Assembly (NCBI GenBank): GCA_014898415.1
Contig: RCTD01000021.1
Location: forward strand, 558,001 to 622,000
Direction of reading: 5' to 3'
From: Stromatinia cepivora
Lineage: Eukaryota; Ascomycota; Leotiomycetes; Helotiales; Sclerotiniaceae
Length of the DNA stretch: 64,000 nt
Position 1 is the first letter of the stretch. Each line of letters opens with the position of its first letter. The notes beneath the pieces were generated by a model that saw only the letters and a list, made by a program, of their open reading frames with translations, did not search any database and was not told where the DNA came from. Shown in pieces: positions 23,701 to 36,379 of this stretch. The position numbers and the translations under genes were made by a program.

Positions 23701-24247
23701 ACAGCCTTTCTTTCGAGCTCCTGAACTGCTGATTGAAAACGTCGCGGTGGAAGCAATGTGCTGTTAGGGTGTGGTGAGGGGTTCGTTTGCCATTTGAATA
23801 CCCGAGTGTTGCCGCTAAATTAGATTTGCCGCCAATGCAGTACATTCGGGGCACCTTTTGGTCCTACAGTAAAGAGGTGCTATGATAACTGTGTATTTGA
23901 CGTATGGTAGCTGCCCCGTCAAAAGTAACAGCTGCCGTGGTTTAAATTTCATCCATTTTGCTACTTCGAGATTTGACATGAGTAATCAGAGCTACTGCTC
24001 ACAATTCACTTGACTCCTCGTAATTTAAGGATATCAAGCACCTGAATTTACTATATCGCACTCAAGAGATTCGAAAACACCTCATTGAAAGATCGCGCGA
24101 TATCTGCTTTCTTTGTAGCCCCAGAAAAATGATATTCCAGTTGGAAACTACGATACAAATGTGCTACTTCTGATGAGGTCTTACTGGCTCAGAACATGCA
24201 GTAAAATCTTATGAGATTCTCTAATAAGTTATTAAATCACTTAATAA
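20775..24247. other. Gene-poor region right of the MITE
   Basis: Normal GC content with no clear gene apart from the weak membrane ORF at 21748-22146. A near palindrome with CCTAGCTCCTGGAG and ACTCCTAGC lies near 21318-21355, followed by TATATAAG at 21394. The small open frames at 22883-23065 and 23037-23249 show no family resemblance. Confidence 0.45.
21748..22146 (+). CDS. Hypothetical small membrane protein (or pseudogene), about 132 aa
   Basis: Open from the first in-frame ATG at 21748 to TGA at 22146; the frame is also open upstream to 21634 without an ATG. The C-terminal half has strong hydrophobic stretches (FLEILVAFFDLVVHF and LLKVVFIALLLVILLL), consistent with two transmembrane helices. 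The N-terminal half is polar (NLPTRYLIKQEDHFANAV). A missing 5' exon is possible, since an acceptor-like TTTTAG lies near 21650. No recognised family and no neighbours to give context. A broken gene is equally plausible. Confidence 0.35.
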   Translation: MFPNNLPTRYLIKQEDHFANAVLSKPTMYFLTKRLNYIPFILRSLARDENPIVHMLTRSFLEILVAFFDLVVHFYSTRSLLLKVVFIALLLVILLLSPTSWPCWLVAYYLHVHREQVYFRTGIIYVKEKEYV

Positions 24248-24737
24248 TATTAGCCGAGCCAATGATCGGAAGATCACATGATATATTAATAATATTATTA
24301 TATATTATTAAATTTTATTATCATATAAAAATTCGATCATATATCATATCAAATTGATTTATAATGAAATAGAATGAAATAGAAGCATATAGAATTTTCT
24401 TATTTACTGGATTAAATATTATTGATTATTATTTCTTTTTATTATATAAAATAATCTTATAAGATTCGATTTAAATTGATCTTATTTATAAATATAGAAT
24501 ATACTAGAATTTCATTATAAACTATAAATATGAAGATTTTCTTTAAAAAATTCTTCAAAAAAACAAGCAGAAAAAGCAATAAAAACCTTATTGTATATTA
24601 TTCTGACTCCAAATTCATTATTATATTCGATTTACCCTATTAAATCTAAATACGACTAAGTCTTCCATTACTATAATAAATAATATCTTTATTATTATAA
24701 TAATAAATATTATTTATTATCCAAATAACCTTCTACA
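24248..24737. mobile_element. Possible solo LTR, about 490 bp, RIP-mutated
   Basis: AT-rich block starting TATTAGCCGAGCCAATGATC (TG to TA at the expected terminus) and ending AACCTTCTACA. It contains a TATA-like ACTATAAATATGAAG near 24520 and a polyadenylation-like TAATAAATAAT near 24672. The TG..CA architecture and length are LTR-like. The flanks AATAA and AGAAA match only partly, so no clean target duplication. No primer-binding site or pol sequence follows, hence solo. Could instead be the end of another element. Confidence 0.45.
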
Positions 24738-26670
24738 AGAAATCTAGAGGCGTACGATTTGACCGGAGATGTTGACATGTTCTAAACAACCACAATTCAT
24801 GATTTAAACAGATTAGATTCTTGTTTTAAACAGTTTTAATCTATGATTAAAATGGCTTTTACAGTTGCAGTAGAAGTATAACAGGAAGAAACATAAAACA
24901 TAGGAACATGTTCACCAAATTTAAAATCACACTTAACCAAGCGATGAAGGATATTATCGACGCGCAATGGAATTGAGTTCGTGTGCTAGGTGCCTGCTCT
25001 ATCTTTCCGCAGGGGACGAGGTCGCGTGCGGATTTTAGTCTCGCGTGCTGGGCTCCGCAGTAGTATATTCAGATTTCAATCTTCTCTCAGGATGATTTAA
25101 GTCACGGTGGATACATAAATCAAATCTACTTTGTGGAATTGTTCCTCGGTCCTAACGCTGGTCAGAAAAGGGGCTCGCTTAATGTGGCGATCAAGCAGGA
25201 GCCAAAGGTCTGTCTTGGCATCGAGTATATATTGGTATGAAGTTCCCTTAAATCCTTAAATTTCTACGACCCTTATCTCTAATATTTATAGCTGCGGCGA
25301 TGAAAGTTTTTACTGGCAACGAAAATAATAGTGTAGTAGTCACAATCTTTCCGGTTCTGACGGGCTCAGAACTCTCGTCGCGATAACTAAAGTAGCTATC
25401 GATATTGTATTTCCCCGAAATAGCGATTTAAATTACGCCAGACTCTTCATCCGCCATAGTTCCTATAAGACTAAGATACCATTTTGTGAACCTTCCTCGG
25501 AACAATCAACTTCACTGGAGCGCATTGATATTCTAAATACTGCTTCCGGGTCATTTCGAGTTTTTTGAACGAGTAAAGTACAAGTGAGTACTAGTTTCTA
25601 TATCCAATCCATTCGCTAAGAGTACAGCAGTAGTCTATGATCTTCGAGTCGATTGTCACAGCATTATTTATCTTACTCCTAAAGACAGCGATTAACTTCT
25701 CCTCGTGCCTCGTTCCATTATACATAGAACCATCGTAAAACTATCGCTGCTATCGCTTTCACCAGTTGCTGTCCCTTTTTCACGAATGTATCGGATGACT
25801 ACCAACTTCCCACTCCATATGGGAGAAAACTTAAGATCTTCATTTTCCATACCCCGCTCAAGACTGTGGCACAACGCTGTAAGTAACATATCAAGTCAGA
25901 CGTCTAGCAATCCATCTCACGAAATGATCATGAAAATCGTATATTCTCAATTGTACGTCTTGTCACAGAAGTAAGCTTTATGTAGCTGCCGCTTAAGTAT
26001 TTTTTTCTCCAGCTGCTGCAAGGTAGATTAGATAATTAATAAATTACAATGATGATTCATTTATAATTCTGTACCCAAGCTTTCCTGCATCTTTAGAAGC
26101 CGGGGAATGACCATGACTTTTACTATTTAACATAGTGTTGATACTAAGGCGGTATAGAAGGCAATGATGTTAATAAATAGCTCAAAATGGCTTCTCGGGG
26201 TAAGGCGTAAAGAAGCTAAGAAGCATTTGCAGGAATACGCCGCAAAAACTGGGACTGAAACTCGGAAAACAATATTGTCCATGGCACTAGGTGAAGTCTA
26301 TTTGTCAATGAAACTTATGGATATAATGTTGGCCGATGACTAGAATGCAATTTCTATCGCCGTTGCTTTCCAGGAGCTAAATTATTTGGAGCAACCCTCT
26401 AAAAACGCGTTCATCTCCCTCCCCGCCTACGCTTTTGACTTTTGACTATTCACTATTGACTTTTGAGGATAGCTATATATCTATGGACTGAACAATGATA
26501 TCTTTGAAAAATTCATACATACATAAAAGGATGTTTTAAAGATTTCATTTAAATCGGCTGAACTTCTTATACAGTCAATCATTCACTCTCTCGGCTAGTC
26601 TAGTTTTCACATCGACCTTCTTCCAGAGTTTTTATACTTTTTGATTGGATATTTTAAGCGAACTCTTTTA
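24738..26670. other. Intergenic, no supported gene
   Basis: Mixed-composition DNA. Short overlapping frames on both strands at 25692-25974 show no recognised features. A pyrimidine/TTTTGACT repeat (TTTTGACTTTTGACTATTC) lies near 26432-26450. Confidence 0.45.
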
Positions 26671-27297
26671 GAGGGTCTAATCGGCCATCTCCTAAATAAC
26701 GCATATCAGACCCTCACCAAAATATACTTTATATAATAAATTTTCAACTATTATACTTATAAATAATTTGTTATATGATATAGAATCTACTGATCGAGAA
26801 GATATAGATCTATTATTTGATTTATTTTCTAGTTTTTCTAAATTTTCAATTAGTTATAATACAAAATTGATTTCTTTACTTCTTTCTATTCCCAATTTTG
26901 ATATCTCCCAATTTTTATTCCAGAAAATTATAAATAATATTGAAGTTTGTATAGAATATAAACTATATAATATTTAAATTTCATTATTATTCGATTTAAA
27001 ACAAAATAAAGATTTAATTCTTCTAATTCAATTTCAAAATTATTTTGTAATTCGATATATAAAATTTATCTTTTCAGATTGGAAATCTAATTTATAAATA
27101 TAATAATCAAATCAATACCAATGGAAATTTTATAAAAATAAAAAATAAAAAATATAAATAAATAATATATTTATTTATAATATAATTTTCGATTAATAAT
27201 TATAATATGATATAGTTAAATGAAGCTAATGTATATATAAAAATGGACGAAAAGCAGATTCAAAATACACGATTTAGGAGTTGACCGATTAGACTCT
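26671..27297. mobile_element. AT-rich element with terminal inverted repeats, about 627 bp
   Basis: The left end at 26671-26698 reads GGGTCTAATCGGCCATCTCC and continues TAAAT. The reverse complement of the right end (27271-27297) reads GAGTCTAATCGGTCAACTCC and continues TAAAT, giving about 25 matched positions with few mismatches. The interior is extremely AT-rich and includes a 69-codon plus-strand frame (26768-26977) with no recognised family. No clear target duplication found. Most likely a non-autonomous or decayed DNA transposon. Confidence 0.6.
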
Positions 27298-30200
27298 TCT
27301 GGCAGAGATATTAAAAATCATATGACCGATGCCTCGAGAGTCAGGCACCCGCTAGACTATCTCTCGGCAGGCCTCCTTCTCACCTCCAAAAAAGTCCAAA
27401 ACAAATAAGAAAAAAATGCAAAAAATTAATTCTATTCAGGTAGAGCCACAAGTCTTAATTTAAACCAGGCGAACTGATTCTTCAATAAACAAGGTCTTCG
27501 GATGTGAAGCAGCGGTCCTGTTTGAGAGGATGTGAAAACCCAGTGCGCTACCACTGAGCCACCTGGACTATGTTTTTGGTGAAATGATTTGCTTTAAAAT
27601 TGTTTATATAGTAGTGCAATCTGTAAGCAACCTTTTGAATATTGAATTGATGTGTCTGGATAATTTGTGCTTCTTTGACCTTATTTCCAGATTGAATTCA
27701 ATTCATGTTACCTACTAGGTAGTTTCCGCTTTTCCACCTCTATTATTTCCACTGATGGTCTGGACTAACAACACAAATAGACTTCTTCCTCCGAGTATTC
27801 CAAGCAATGTAAACTTGTAACGAAGAGGGAAAAGTTGTTAATGTGAAACGCCGAGCAACCTTGTCGTTTCATTAGCATAGAAAGCTTGGGACTATTGATG
27901 CTATACACAGATTCCGAAATCGTTGATGTGTCGCAATCGCAGTTATTCTGAGGCACTGTGGGAGTATTTTATTCAGGGAGACTGATTTGGAGTTAAGAAA
28001 TACCCCGAAAGATGCTCGGCAGCATTTGGATCTCGGTCTGTTCGAGGCTGAGTCTATGGAGAAGTTACATCTCTCAAATATAAATTTCAAGCGCATTTTC
28101 ATCGCCTTGCCAACATTTCTTTGCCTTTCCAATATCCCCGAGTTTTAACATTCGAGCTTCTGAGTGAGGAGAAAAAATGATTGTATGCTCAGTGGCATTA
28201 TTAGCCTTCCGCATTTGATCTTCCACGCACATTCAATAACCGTTACACAATCACATATCATTCAGCCCTATCGTTTCTTTAATTATTTTTCAATCAGCAT
28301 ATATAATCCTATGAAAAGTTATAATAATCTCTCATGATGCAAAGGAATTGAAAAAAAAAACCTTTCCATGGGACCAGCATCTGGGAAGTACTCCATTTAA
28401 AAACTCAAATTCACTTGACAGTCACCCTTTATCACTCTAAACTGTAACACGAGTAGATGATAGGAGGATAAATATGGATATAACTGTCAGTTAAAACATG
28501 TACTGTTGTCTTATCATCACATCAAACACATGAGAGAACTACTTTGACCCCTCTACCCACAACTGAACTGACCCCGTTGCCCGAAAATTTGTTACTGGCA
28601 CTATTTTCGGAGATGCCTAGGGAAGGCATTATGCTTGTGGTGCCATGTTGAGGTTTAGGACAACAGATGGTTTAAACCTTATATAATCATCTTTGTCTAT
28701 CTCCATTGTCTCGGCCTCATGATTCACTAAGTAGCAGAATTTTCTGACTCGTGTAGGTGGAGATTATTGGACTTGCTAATAAAGAGTACTATCAGCATAA
28801 ATAGAACATTGAAAGGAGTTCTCTTACTCTCTATTACCTTCGTCCTTTAGCTGTGGCTTTGTTCCAGTTAGGAGAAATTTGAGAGCTCTGAGATGAATGT
28901 AAACGTCAAGTCCAGAAAAAAAATCTAGATAGTGAACAATTGCCCGGCGATTTGATTGATGGCAAACGAGAGGAGCTATGTCCTTAATTGAATTCATCAA
29001 GGATGATAGGCTATCACTGCCATATACTCTTAATTTATCGCGGACAGTAGGTGAGAGCCCTATGCCTCATTTCCACCGTGACTTTGGAGAGAGAAAACTT
29101 TTATGAACTATCAAAACAAAAATGCTGAAAATTAAACTCTTTCGAGAGGTTTTTGTTCATGGTGTGATATGATATATTTCGAATGCTCCGAATCGAAAGC
29201 AAATACTTACACAACTACCTCGATACGTATACTTTGTTCCGTTACTTTCTCCCTCTGATCATAAAATTGCATTCCTGTGTTTTTATCAAGGCAACAACCT
29301 TGCTAATACTGTTCCCCGTGGTAATATAACCTTTATATACCTCATTCACTCATTACTCGCTCAGAAGAGTTGAGACAGACATGACCTAGTCCCACAAATA
29401 AGATCAAACCTCACCAATATGGAAAACATAAAATAAGTATTCCGCCCCAAATATTAACACCCCATGTATATATCTATATATATGTATGTATGACTTGTGT
29501 CCAGCCCCTGGCAATCTAACTTGGATTTCAGACATAGCCGTGGATAATTTTAAGGGGTTTTGATTAGGAAATACTGATAAAAGCCCACAACACAGCAGTA
29601 TTTTGTATTTAATCTTGCGTCTACAGTGTACTTTGGGTTACCACGGGAAAAGCTAAGTCAGTATCCCTCCGGCCCTTCTCAAATATTGTTGTTGTTTAAG
29701 ATGGTGGACTTCGGAGGACTGGTTTTGATCTAGCCATCTCAAACCAGCACGACTTCTTTACTGGAATCTGAAGTCCCATCCATCTTGGCCTAGACCGAAC
29801 TATGAAAAGTCAAAGTCAGAAGGCCTACTATTCGGGTTTGGGACTCCTGCCCATTTACTTAACAACAAATCCGCCGATACACACTGCATGGGTGAGGCGT
29901 GTGCGTATGAGAGGACCCCATGTTTTTCTAGTTCTATAACTGGTAGAGTTCCTCTTTACAAGAATGATAGTAGTAATCTTTGTTTTGGACTCTAACAATA
30001 GAAGACGCTGAGAGTGTAATAAAACTTGGTAGAATTTATGTAACAAATTCTGCTTCAGAAGGAAGATGGTTACTCTCAATTTGAGGAGAAGAAACTCGGA
30101 TCCTATTTTTCTTCTCCATTTGCGGCATTACTACCTACGTCATTCACACATCCACCAGTAATCTTCTAATCACTTTCCATGAAGTACTACTTCATCATTT

Positions 30201-33200
30201 GTTGAAAATTGCGCTAATGGCTCACACATACCCATCATTCGGTACATATAGGGCTTTCCCACCCCTAGGCTTTCAATCTAATCCGTTCTCACTTCTTCTC
30301 TTCTTGGCTCCATAACTAACTTCATTCACTAGGTACTATTCCACGCAAATCTCGTTCATTTACATTACTTCCCACAATATTATTGTCGAACAGATCACAA
30401 CATAAAAGAGTTCCTGTACGGACTCACCACTAGATAAGCATCCAGTAGCCAACAATATTGCAGGTTCAAGGACAATTCTTTGGGGGGAGAAGAAAAGTAT
30501 CTATGGAAACCAAAAATGAGTGTGCTATGACGCCAAGCCGCTAGTAGAATGAACCTCAAAATTCCACTTCCAATCTACAAATAGATCTTGCATAGCGGAC
30601 ACTGATACTAACACCTGCTCAATACTTCACCGCCCAAGGCAATATGGCCCGAGGGGTATCTCAAGAGAGTTTAGAATGTATCTTGGCTGTTCGATACAGC
30701 TGGTACTGAGTTTTGATACTGCGAAAGTCTTGATGATTTATTGTTGTGGTAAAAAAACGGCAGGAAAGCTTTTCAGGTGATAGTGAAAATACATCCTTTT
30801 TGTCATCGTTTTTTAATAGTACCGTCATCTATCATCAACATCGAAGAACTCATCTGGCGGGGTATAGCCCCAAATTTAGACTTTTGAAGTATTTCTATGG
30901 CCGACCTCACCCGAGTTTCCAATTTAGACTAAACGGCCAGAAAAACCCAACCACCTGTACTGATTTTTAATCTCCGTGGGCCACGCATACCTTGACATCA
31001 GGTCATTAGAGGAAGCTTATATATTAATAAACCTTCCCTCCAAATTCCACCAATCCTGCGATTCTTAACTCGTGCCTATCAGTTCATTTTTACCCCTTGA
31101 CTCATGCTATTTTAATTTCCGACTCTTGTTTATCAGCGAGACCCCTCGCTTATTCACCACTCTTCAATTGCTCTTTGCTCTACGTTACCAGTCACTTTAA
31201 CCTAAAATCCTTTCAATGTATCTATGAGCAAAAAAAAAAAGAAAAGAAGTATAGACCAAGGAATACCACATGGGTTCTGCAAATTGCGTTCAAAGATCAC
31301 AAATCTCAGGCTGCTATTAGATAGCAAAAGGAGCTTGTGAGAAAATAGAAGAGTGTCGTCCCACTGTATATCAGATTGGGAAAGAAATTTGTTGTCATAT
31401 CTACAAAACTATCATCGCCTTATCGCTTATGTCGCCTATAGTCGTGTCATCAGGGTTATTACACTCCTACATGATTGACTTGTCATAGATTCTATGGTTT
31501 GGAAAAATTAACAGAAAAGCAATGTCTCCGATATAACTTCAAAGTGCCCCAAAAAAACCGACTTCAGTGACTGTCATTCCAGTTTGCATGCATACCGTAT
31601 ATCAACACGTTGAGGGTCTATTTAAGTATCTTAGCATTCTGCAATCTCCCTCTATCCGGATCCCCGATCGCCGGACTCCGAACTATGGTTTCACACTCTG
31701 GGCCTAACTGCCCATTCACACCTCTGCTACTTGATCATTTACCTCTCCTTACCCCATCGATTTACGCAATTATCATTCACCCGTCCACTCAGCCTCCAAT
31801 TATTTTATCCATAATTATGATACCTAGGATCCAGCACAAAACCCATGATAAAGTCGCTCAAGAAACATGACTAAGAATTAGGTGTCCCACTAGAATTCAC
31901 CCTCATCATATGTAGTAGCTCATCAACGAGGTCCCAATATTTCCTGGTAAAAAGGTGTAGCTAAAATTTTGGAAAGCAATGAGGACGACTGTTGAAGTTC
32001 TTTGATCAGATGAAAAGCATTAGGAGCAATCTTATCTGTTTTTCTAAAACTTCTTCGGTCTAGGTAATTCTTTATCAATAAGGAGATTGCCATATTTTCT
32101 CAAAATCAACTCCTACTTTGAGATAGCTATGTACATCATGGGCCCAAGGTATTTTTGCTTTCCGGAACTGTTATTGCTGGGTGTGAAAAGGGCTGATATT
32201 GCTCGAAAAAATATTTCTTCAGATAACGTTGCATTCTGGTCTTATGTAATAATGGAAAGTATCGGATAACTACTTACTCTCCATCTCATCAACAATCCCT
32301 TCCAATTTCGCTACTGACTCAAGCTAAGATATGCAAGCCAAAGAATACTATTACTCAAGATCAGATATCACTGGCACGCCCGGGTCAACTGCTGTTTGCC
32401 ATTGTAGTGCCCATATCCCAGAAAAAATGCAACAGGAGACCTCTTAATAATCCTGTCTTCTTTCAGATTCCTTCTACGCACTAGATTTGGTAGATCGGAA
32501 GCTATTCACTGCTCGTATCATACATCCAGATAATCCAACGATGTCTTCTCTTTGTATCAATCCTTGTCCTCCTCACTAGTTCACTAATCAACTAGTCCCC
32601 TAGTCCTCTAACGCACCCGATTAACCCACTCAGCCTTCGTTCATCCATCTCTCAACTTCATCAAGACCACAGCATAAAAGAGATCCTGTAGCCACTGACT
32701 ATCATAGCCAAGAAGTTCCCAAGGAGTCTTCCAGTACATGTGGTGGCGCAGCATAAAGGCACACGAAAACTAAGATTGAGAGAGAACGGAAATTGTTGCC
32801 CGGTGATATAATTGGGGTATATACCCCAAGTATCTTTGGTTTTGCTGTAATTTTTGCACAATTGTTGTCGTTTATATACACTTGCTGCCATTTTTTTTAA
32901 ATGGGAAATAGTGAATTGGATAACTAATTCGCCTAATCTCAACAGAATTTGGTGCTGAAGAGTGTTGAATATAGCTCCCTGTAGAAGTTAAGAAGCGCTG
33001 CCTGAGATCGACTAGAACATTCATACCTTCTAATGTCATCACTGTGCAAATGCTTAGGGAAGGGACAAATGCAGATATATGAACATCATATACATGCACC
33101 GTGGTGTTTTTTACCTCTAATCTTGTTTATCACTAGAACAATACGTCATCGTAGCTAGATAGATTCAAAATACACTCCAACGTTTCTGCATCACCCCCGC

Positions 33201-33253
33201 TAAAATACAGCTTCTCAATTCACTCTCCCATTTTTCCATCTCCTGCATCCGAA
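27298..33253. other. Six-kb gene-free stretch
   Basis: Normal GC content but no frame longer than about 90 codons and no recognised protein motif on either strand. Contains a tRNA-like fragment (27497-27573), TATATG repeats near 29468-29490, and short motifs that recur elsewhere in the window (TATCGGATAACTACTT at 32260; TTGCCCGGCGATTTGATTG near 28941 and TTGCCCGGTGATATAATTG near 32795). Its origin is unclear: decayed coding DNA, old transposons or plain intergenic DNA are all possible. Confidence 0.45.
27497..27573 (-). pseudogene. tRNA-like fragment (5' half, box-A match)
   Basis: On the minus strand the sequence begins GTCCAGGTGGCTCAGTGGTA followed by GCGCACTGGGTTTTCAC, which looks like a tRNA acceptor strand, D-arm with an excellent box A (TGGCTCAGTGG), and an anticodon-loop-like TTTTCAC. 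The anticodon stem does not close, the later GCTTCACATCC is a poor box B, and no CCTGGAC 3' acceptor strand follows. A degenerate tRNA, tRNA-derived SINE head or chance match; not called as a functional tRNA. Confidence 0.25.
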
Positions 33254-33555
33254 AACATATATTCCGGGGCATTGACCAACATAGGGATTGGGCAATCAAC
33301 TACGTATATTTCGAAATGAACTAGCTCATTGATTAATATCCTAGCTTATTAACCAATAAACAGAGTTGTTGTATCAACTAGCTTATATATAAATAAATAA
33401 TTTTAAAGCTATTCACAAATGAATTAAGTTTATACAAAAATAATATATTCAATATCCTAGTTTATTGATTAATAAACTAGTATAACCGATTTCCCTACAT
33501 CATGCACGACCCCACATCTTGCACACACTTTTAATTTTATAAAATATCAACCATC

Positions 33556-33728
33556 ATGAACGAATATAACGATAATATACCTTCAAAGGCCTATATAAAG
33601 CTTGTATTAGCTCAAATTAAAAGGGAAGAGTATTCTAAATATACTCAAATAGCAAATTTCTTCAAAATCAATTGTTTAATGTTTTTTCAATGTTATAAAA
33701 ACAAAACCATCTTTTATAGTATTATATA
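33556..33728 (+). pseudogene. E1 transposase, N-terminal piece (HTH), interrupted
   Basis: Starts at an ATG (MNEYNDNIPSKAYIKLVLAQ) about 70 bp inside the TIR. The following segment (KYTQIANFFKINC) has the look of the helix-turn-helix DNA-binding domain of pogo-type transposases. The frame runs into the Gypsy LTR at 33729 and resumes after it at 44616. The open frame continuing to 33762 is a read-through into the LTR and has no biological meaning. Confidence 0.7.
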
Positions 33729-34010
33729 TGTGACGCACAAGAGCCGTAGTAGAGCTGAATAAACAGGGTCAATTATGTTCTTTAGAATCTACAATTGAAG
33801 AATTATGGCTCATAAGGAGCGACTAAATATATATACACAAATACTTATTTGTAAACTGCAGAATTGTATATAAATATTATTAAGGTTACCATTTTACCAT
33901 ACTAAATCATATAATTCGTAACGCATACATACAGATGATCAATTCATAAATTGATATAGGAGATAAAAGGTATCACATAATTAACCTCCTGTAATTCACG
34001 ATTCGTAACA
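33729..34010 (-). repeat. Gypsy LTR (3' LTR by element orientation), 282 bp
   Basis: Starts TGTGACGCACAAGAGCCGTA, ends ATTCGTAACA (TG..CA). Aligns without gaps in total length to the copy at 44334-44615; the differences seen are mostly G/A and C/T transitions. Confidence 0.92.
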
Positions 34011-34139
34011 CTACCCTCCCCTTCGGAAAAGCTTGCCTTCGAGTGTTTCACTCCTCTATTCCATTGCTATTTCATCGGAAACTAGGTTTTGTAAAGGTTC
34101 ATAAGCTTTAAATCAATTAGATTGATCATTTTGGTTGAT

Positions 34140-34425
34140 TTGGTTAATTTACTGGAAATTGACCAAATTGACCAAATTAATCGACCAAATTGACCAAAAT
34201 GACGAATGAATTGACCAAATCGATCAAATCGTTTATCAATTGATTAAATTAATATTGATTCGTATTCTCCTTGATTTAAAGAATCTTTGAAAGGAAAAAG
34301 CTTTAATAGAAAAGGGAAGAAGGTTGAATTATAGTATAATAATGATGGGTGGTTAATATGGTCAATTCCGAAATCGACCAAGTTAATCGACCAAATTGAC
34401 CAAATTGACCAAATTGACAGGGGTG
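34140..34425. repeat. TTGACCAAA-type tandem repeats in two blocks inside the Gypsy
   Basis: Imperfect 9-bp repeats built on GACCAAATT occur at about 34155-34215 and again at about 34375-34420, between the PPT and the end of the coding region of the Gypsy element. On the minus strand one frame gives Ser-Ile-Trp repeats; this is a compositional frame and no protein is claimed. Confidence 0.7.
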
Positions 34426-35869
34426 ACGTCACATTTCGTTCTTACCATGTTCAAGCTTCCCTTTGCATGATTTTCTTGAAATGATTATAGGCATATATTG
34501 CCTTCGTATTGTCTTGGTGGTGGTAGCTCGTTTGTTGTATAGAGCTCGGGCTATATACATATATGATCAAATTCCTTCGAATTTGTATGGGTTTTTGATC
34601 CTTTTACAATTGTATATATATGCACTATTATAAAATTATAACATCTAATCTATTGTATTGAAGAACACTTTTCTTTCCTTTGATTTCATAGATGAATTAT
34701 CATCTATATAATTATAATTATCCTTTCTGCTTTTATAAAGCTTTATTCAATTAATTAATCGATTAGAAGGACCAGGTAATATTGGATTGGCCAGATGAAA
34801 ATCACACAAAAGGTACAATGATGTTTTAAGATCGGAAACAGGATATCAAATAAGATCAATATCGCTATTAAGCCATAAGACTCTATATAATAGAGTTTTT
34901 TGTGTTTTCTTTACTACTAGAATTTTTTCCATTTCCTATTCCGAATTACTAATTATATTAATAGACAAAAATGATTCGAATATCTGATTAGGAAGAGAAT
35001 CGTTATATACCTTATATAATCGATTTGGAGGGAAAACAGGATGAATTTTCATTGTAATCGGGAATTCGAGTTTGAAAGAGTTTTCAGATCGATTAATAAT
35101 CTTGAATCTTCCTTGAATTAGGAAGTCCAGTTTTTTAGATGATCTTTGGGTAGGGTAACTCTTTATATTGAATTATATATAATCTCTGATATTGAAATCG
35201 ATTTTATACCGATGAGCATTCATGGATTTCGATATCTTGGTTTGGGCATACAATAGGCTTTCTTTCGTTTATACAAGAGTTAATCTATTGCGTTTTATGT
35301 ATATACAGACATCATATATATTTATATCATTTATTAACTTACTAACATTTTCCTTCCATTTCTATATATATTTCGGTGTATACTTGTATAGAGTTTTGTA
35401 GGGTATAAATCCTTTTAAGGAATTGTATGAAAGAGTAAATTGTATATAATCCATTATAGATAGGAATTCTGATTAATCGTTTTGATAATAGCTAACAAAT
35501 GGTTTCAATCGTTACTAAAGGTACTGATTATAAATCTCAATTTGATTATCGGTTTAGGGATGATAAACAATGGATAGTTTGAGATCGGTTCCTAGGATTT
35601 GGCTGAATTCCTTCCAGAATTGTAATATAAATTGAAGGTTGCAATCCGATACTATAATATTAAAAGAACTATAATATCAATATATATAATAAAAATATAG
35701 TTATACTTGAGCTTAAGTATCGATTGATTTGTGATAAGGTATAAAGATAGCTTGCTTCATTAATCGATCAATAATGATTAAAATATTATTATATCCATAT
35801 TTATCCTTATTAAAGCTGCAATAGTCTATAATAACATATTGCTATACTCGATTAAAAATCGGAAATGGA

Positions 35870-35965
35870 TGCAATAAACCGGGGGTACAATTGTATAGAA
35901 TGGAATTGTGTTTGCAAACATAACAATTGCATATATATCTAGTTATGGTATCATACATTCTGGGT
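35870..35965 (-). pseudogene. Gypsy integrase zinc-finger remnant
   Basis: The minus-strand translation contains RYICNCYVCKHNSILYNCTP, with the C-x2-C half (CYVC after a preceding Cys) of the HHCC zinc-binding domain followed by the short polar stretch typical of Ty3/Gypsy integrases. Stops interrupt the surrounding frame, so it is a remnant. It lies downstream of RNase H, as expected in Gypsy pol. Confidence 0.65.
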
Positions 35966-36379
35966 TAATAGTATTGTTGAGATAATAAGAGATAGGTTTT
36001 GTTTGTACCAGGATAAGCAATGGAAACGGAATTATAGATTTTATGAATCAGGTAAATTCGAAGGTTATCGATATTAGATACCACCAAATGATTATCATAA
36101 AGCAAGAAATCATTTTAGAGTGATATATACTTGTAACCTTGAGTAGCTTGTATTCTGAGTACTAGCAAATTATCTGTAGTTTTATTTGCTTCGATAATAC
36201 AATTAACTAAATCGAATCGAAGAACGATTTCACTCAAATCGATACTAATAATCATTGTTTCGTCTGGATGGTATTTTTGTAAGACTTTTCTTATGATTTC
36301 GGTATCAATTTGGTTGTCTTTAATAAACTGCTGAAGGCAATTCTTCTTTTTGATATAATTCTGAAAATCCAATTCATCG

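Noticed and set aside
33556..33762. 68-codon frame at the left end of E1 as an intact small gene
   Set aside because: Its last codons read into the Gypsy LTR; it is the broken start of the E1 transposase.
34244..34432. Ser-Ile-Trp repeat frame on the minus strand
   Set aside because: Generated by the 9-bp GACCAAATT repeats inside the Gypsy element.
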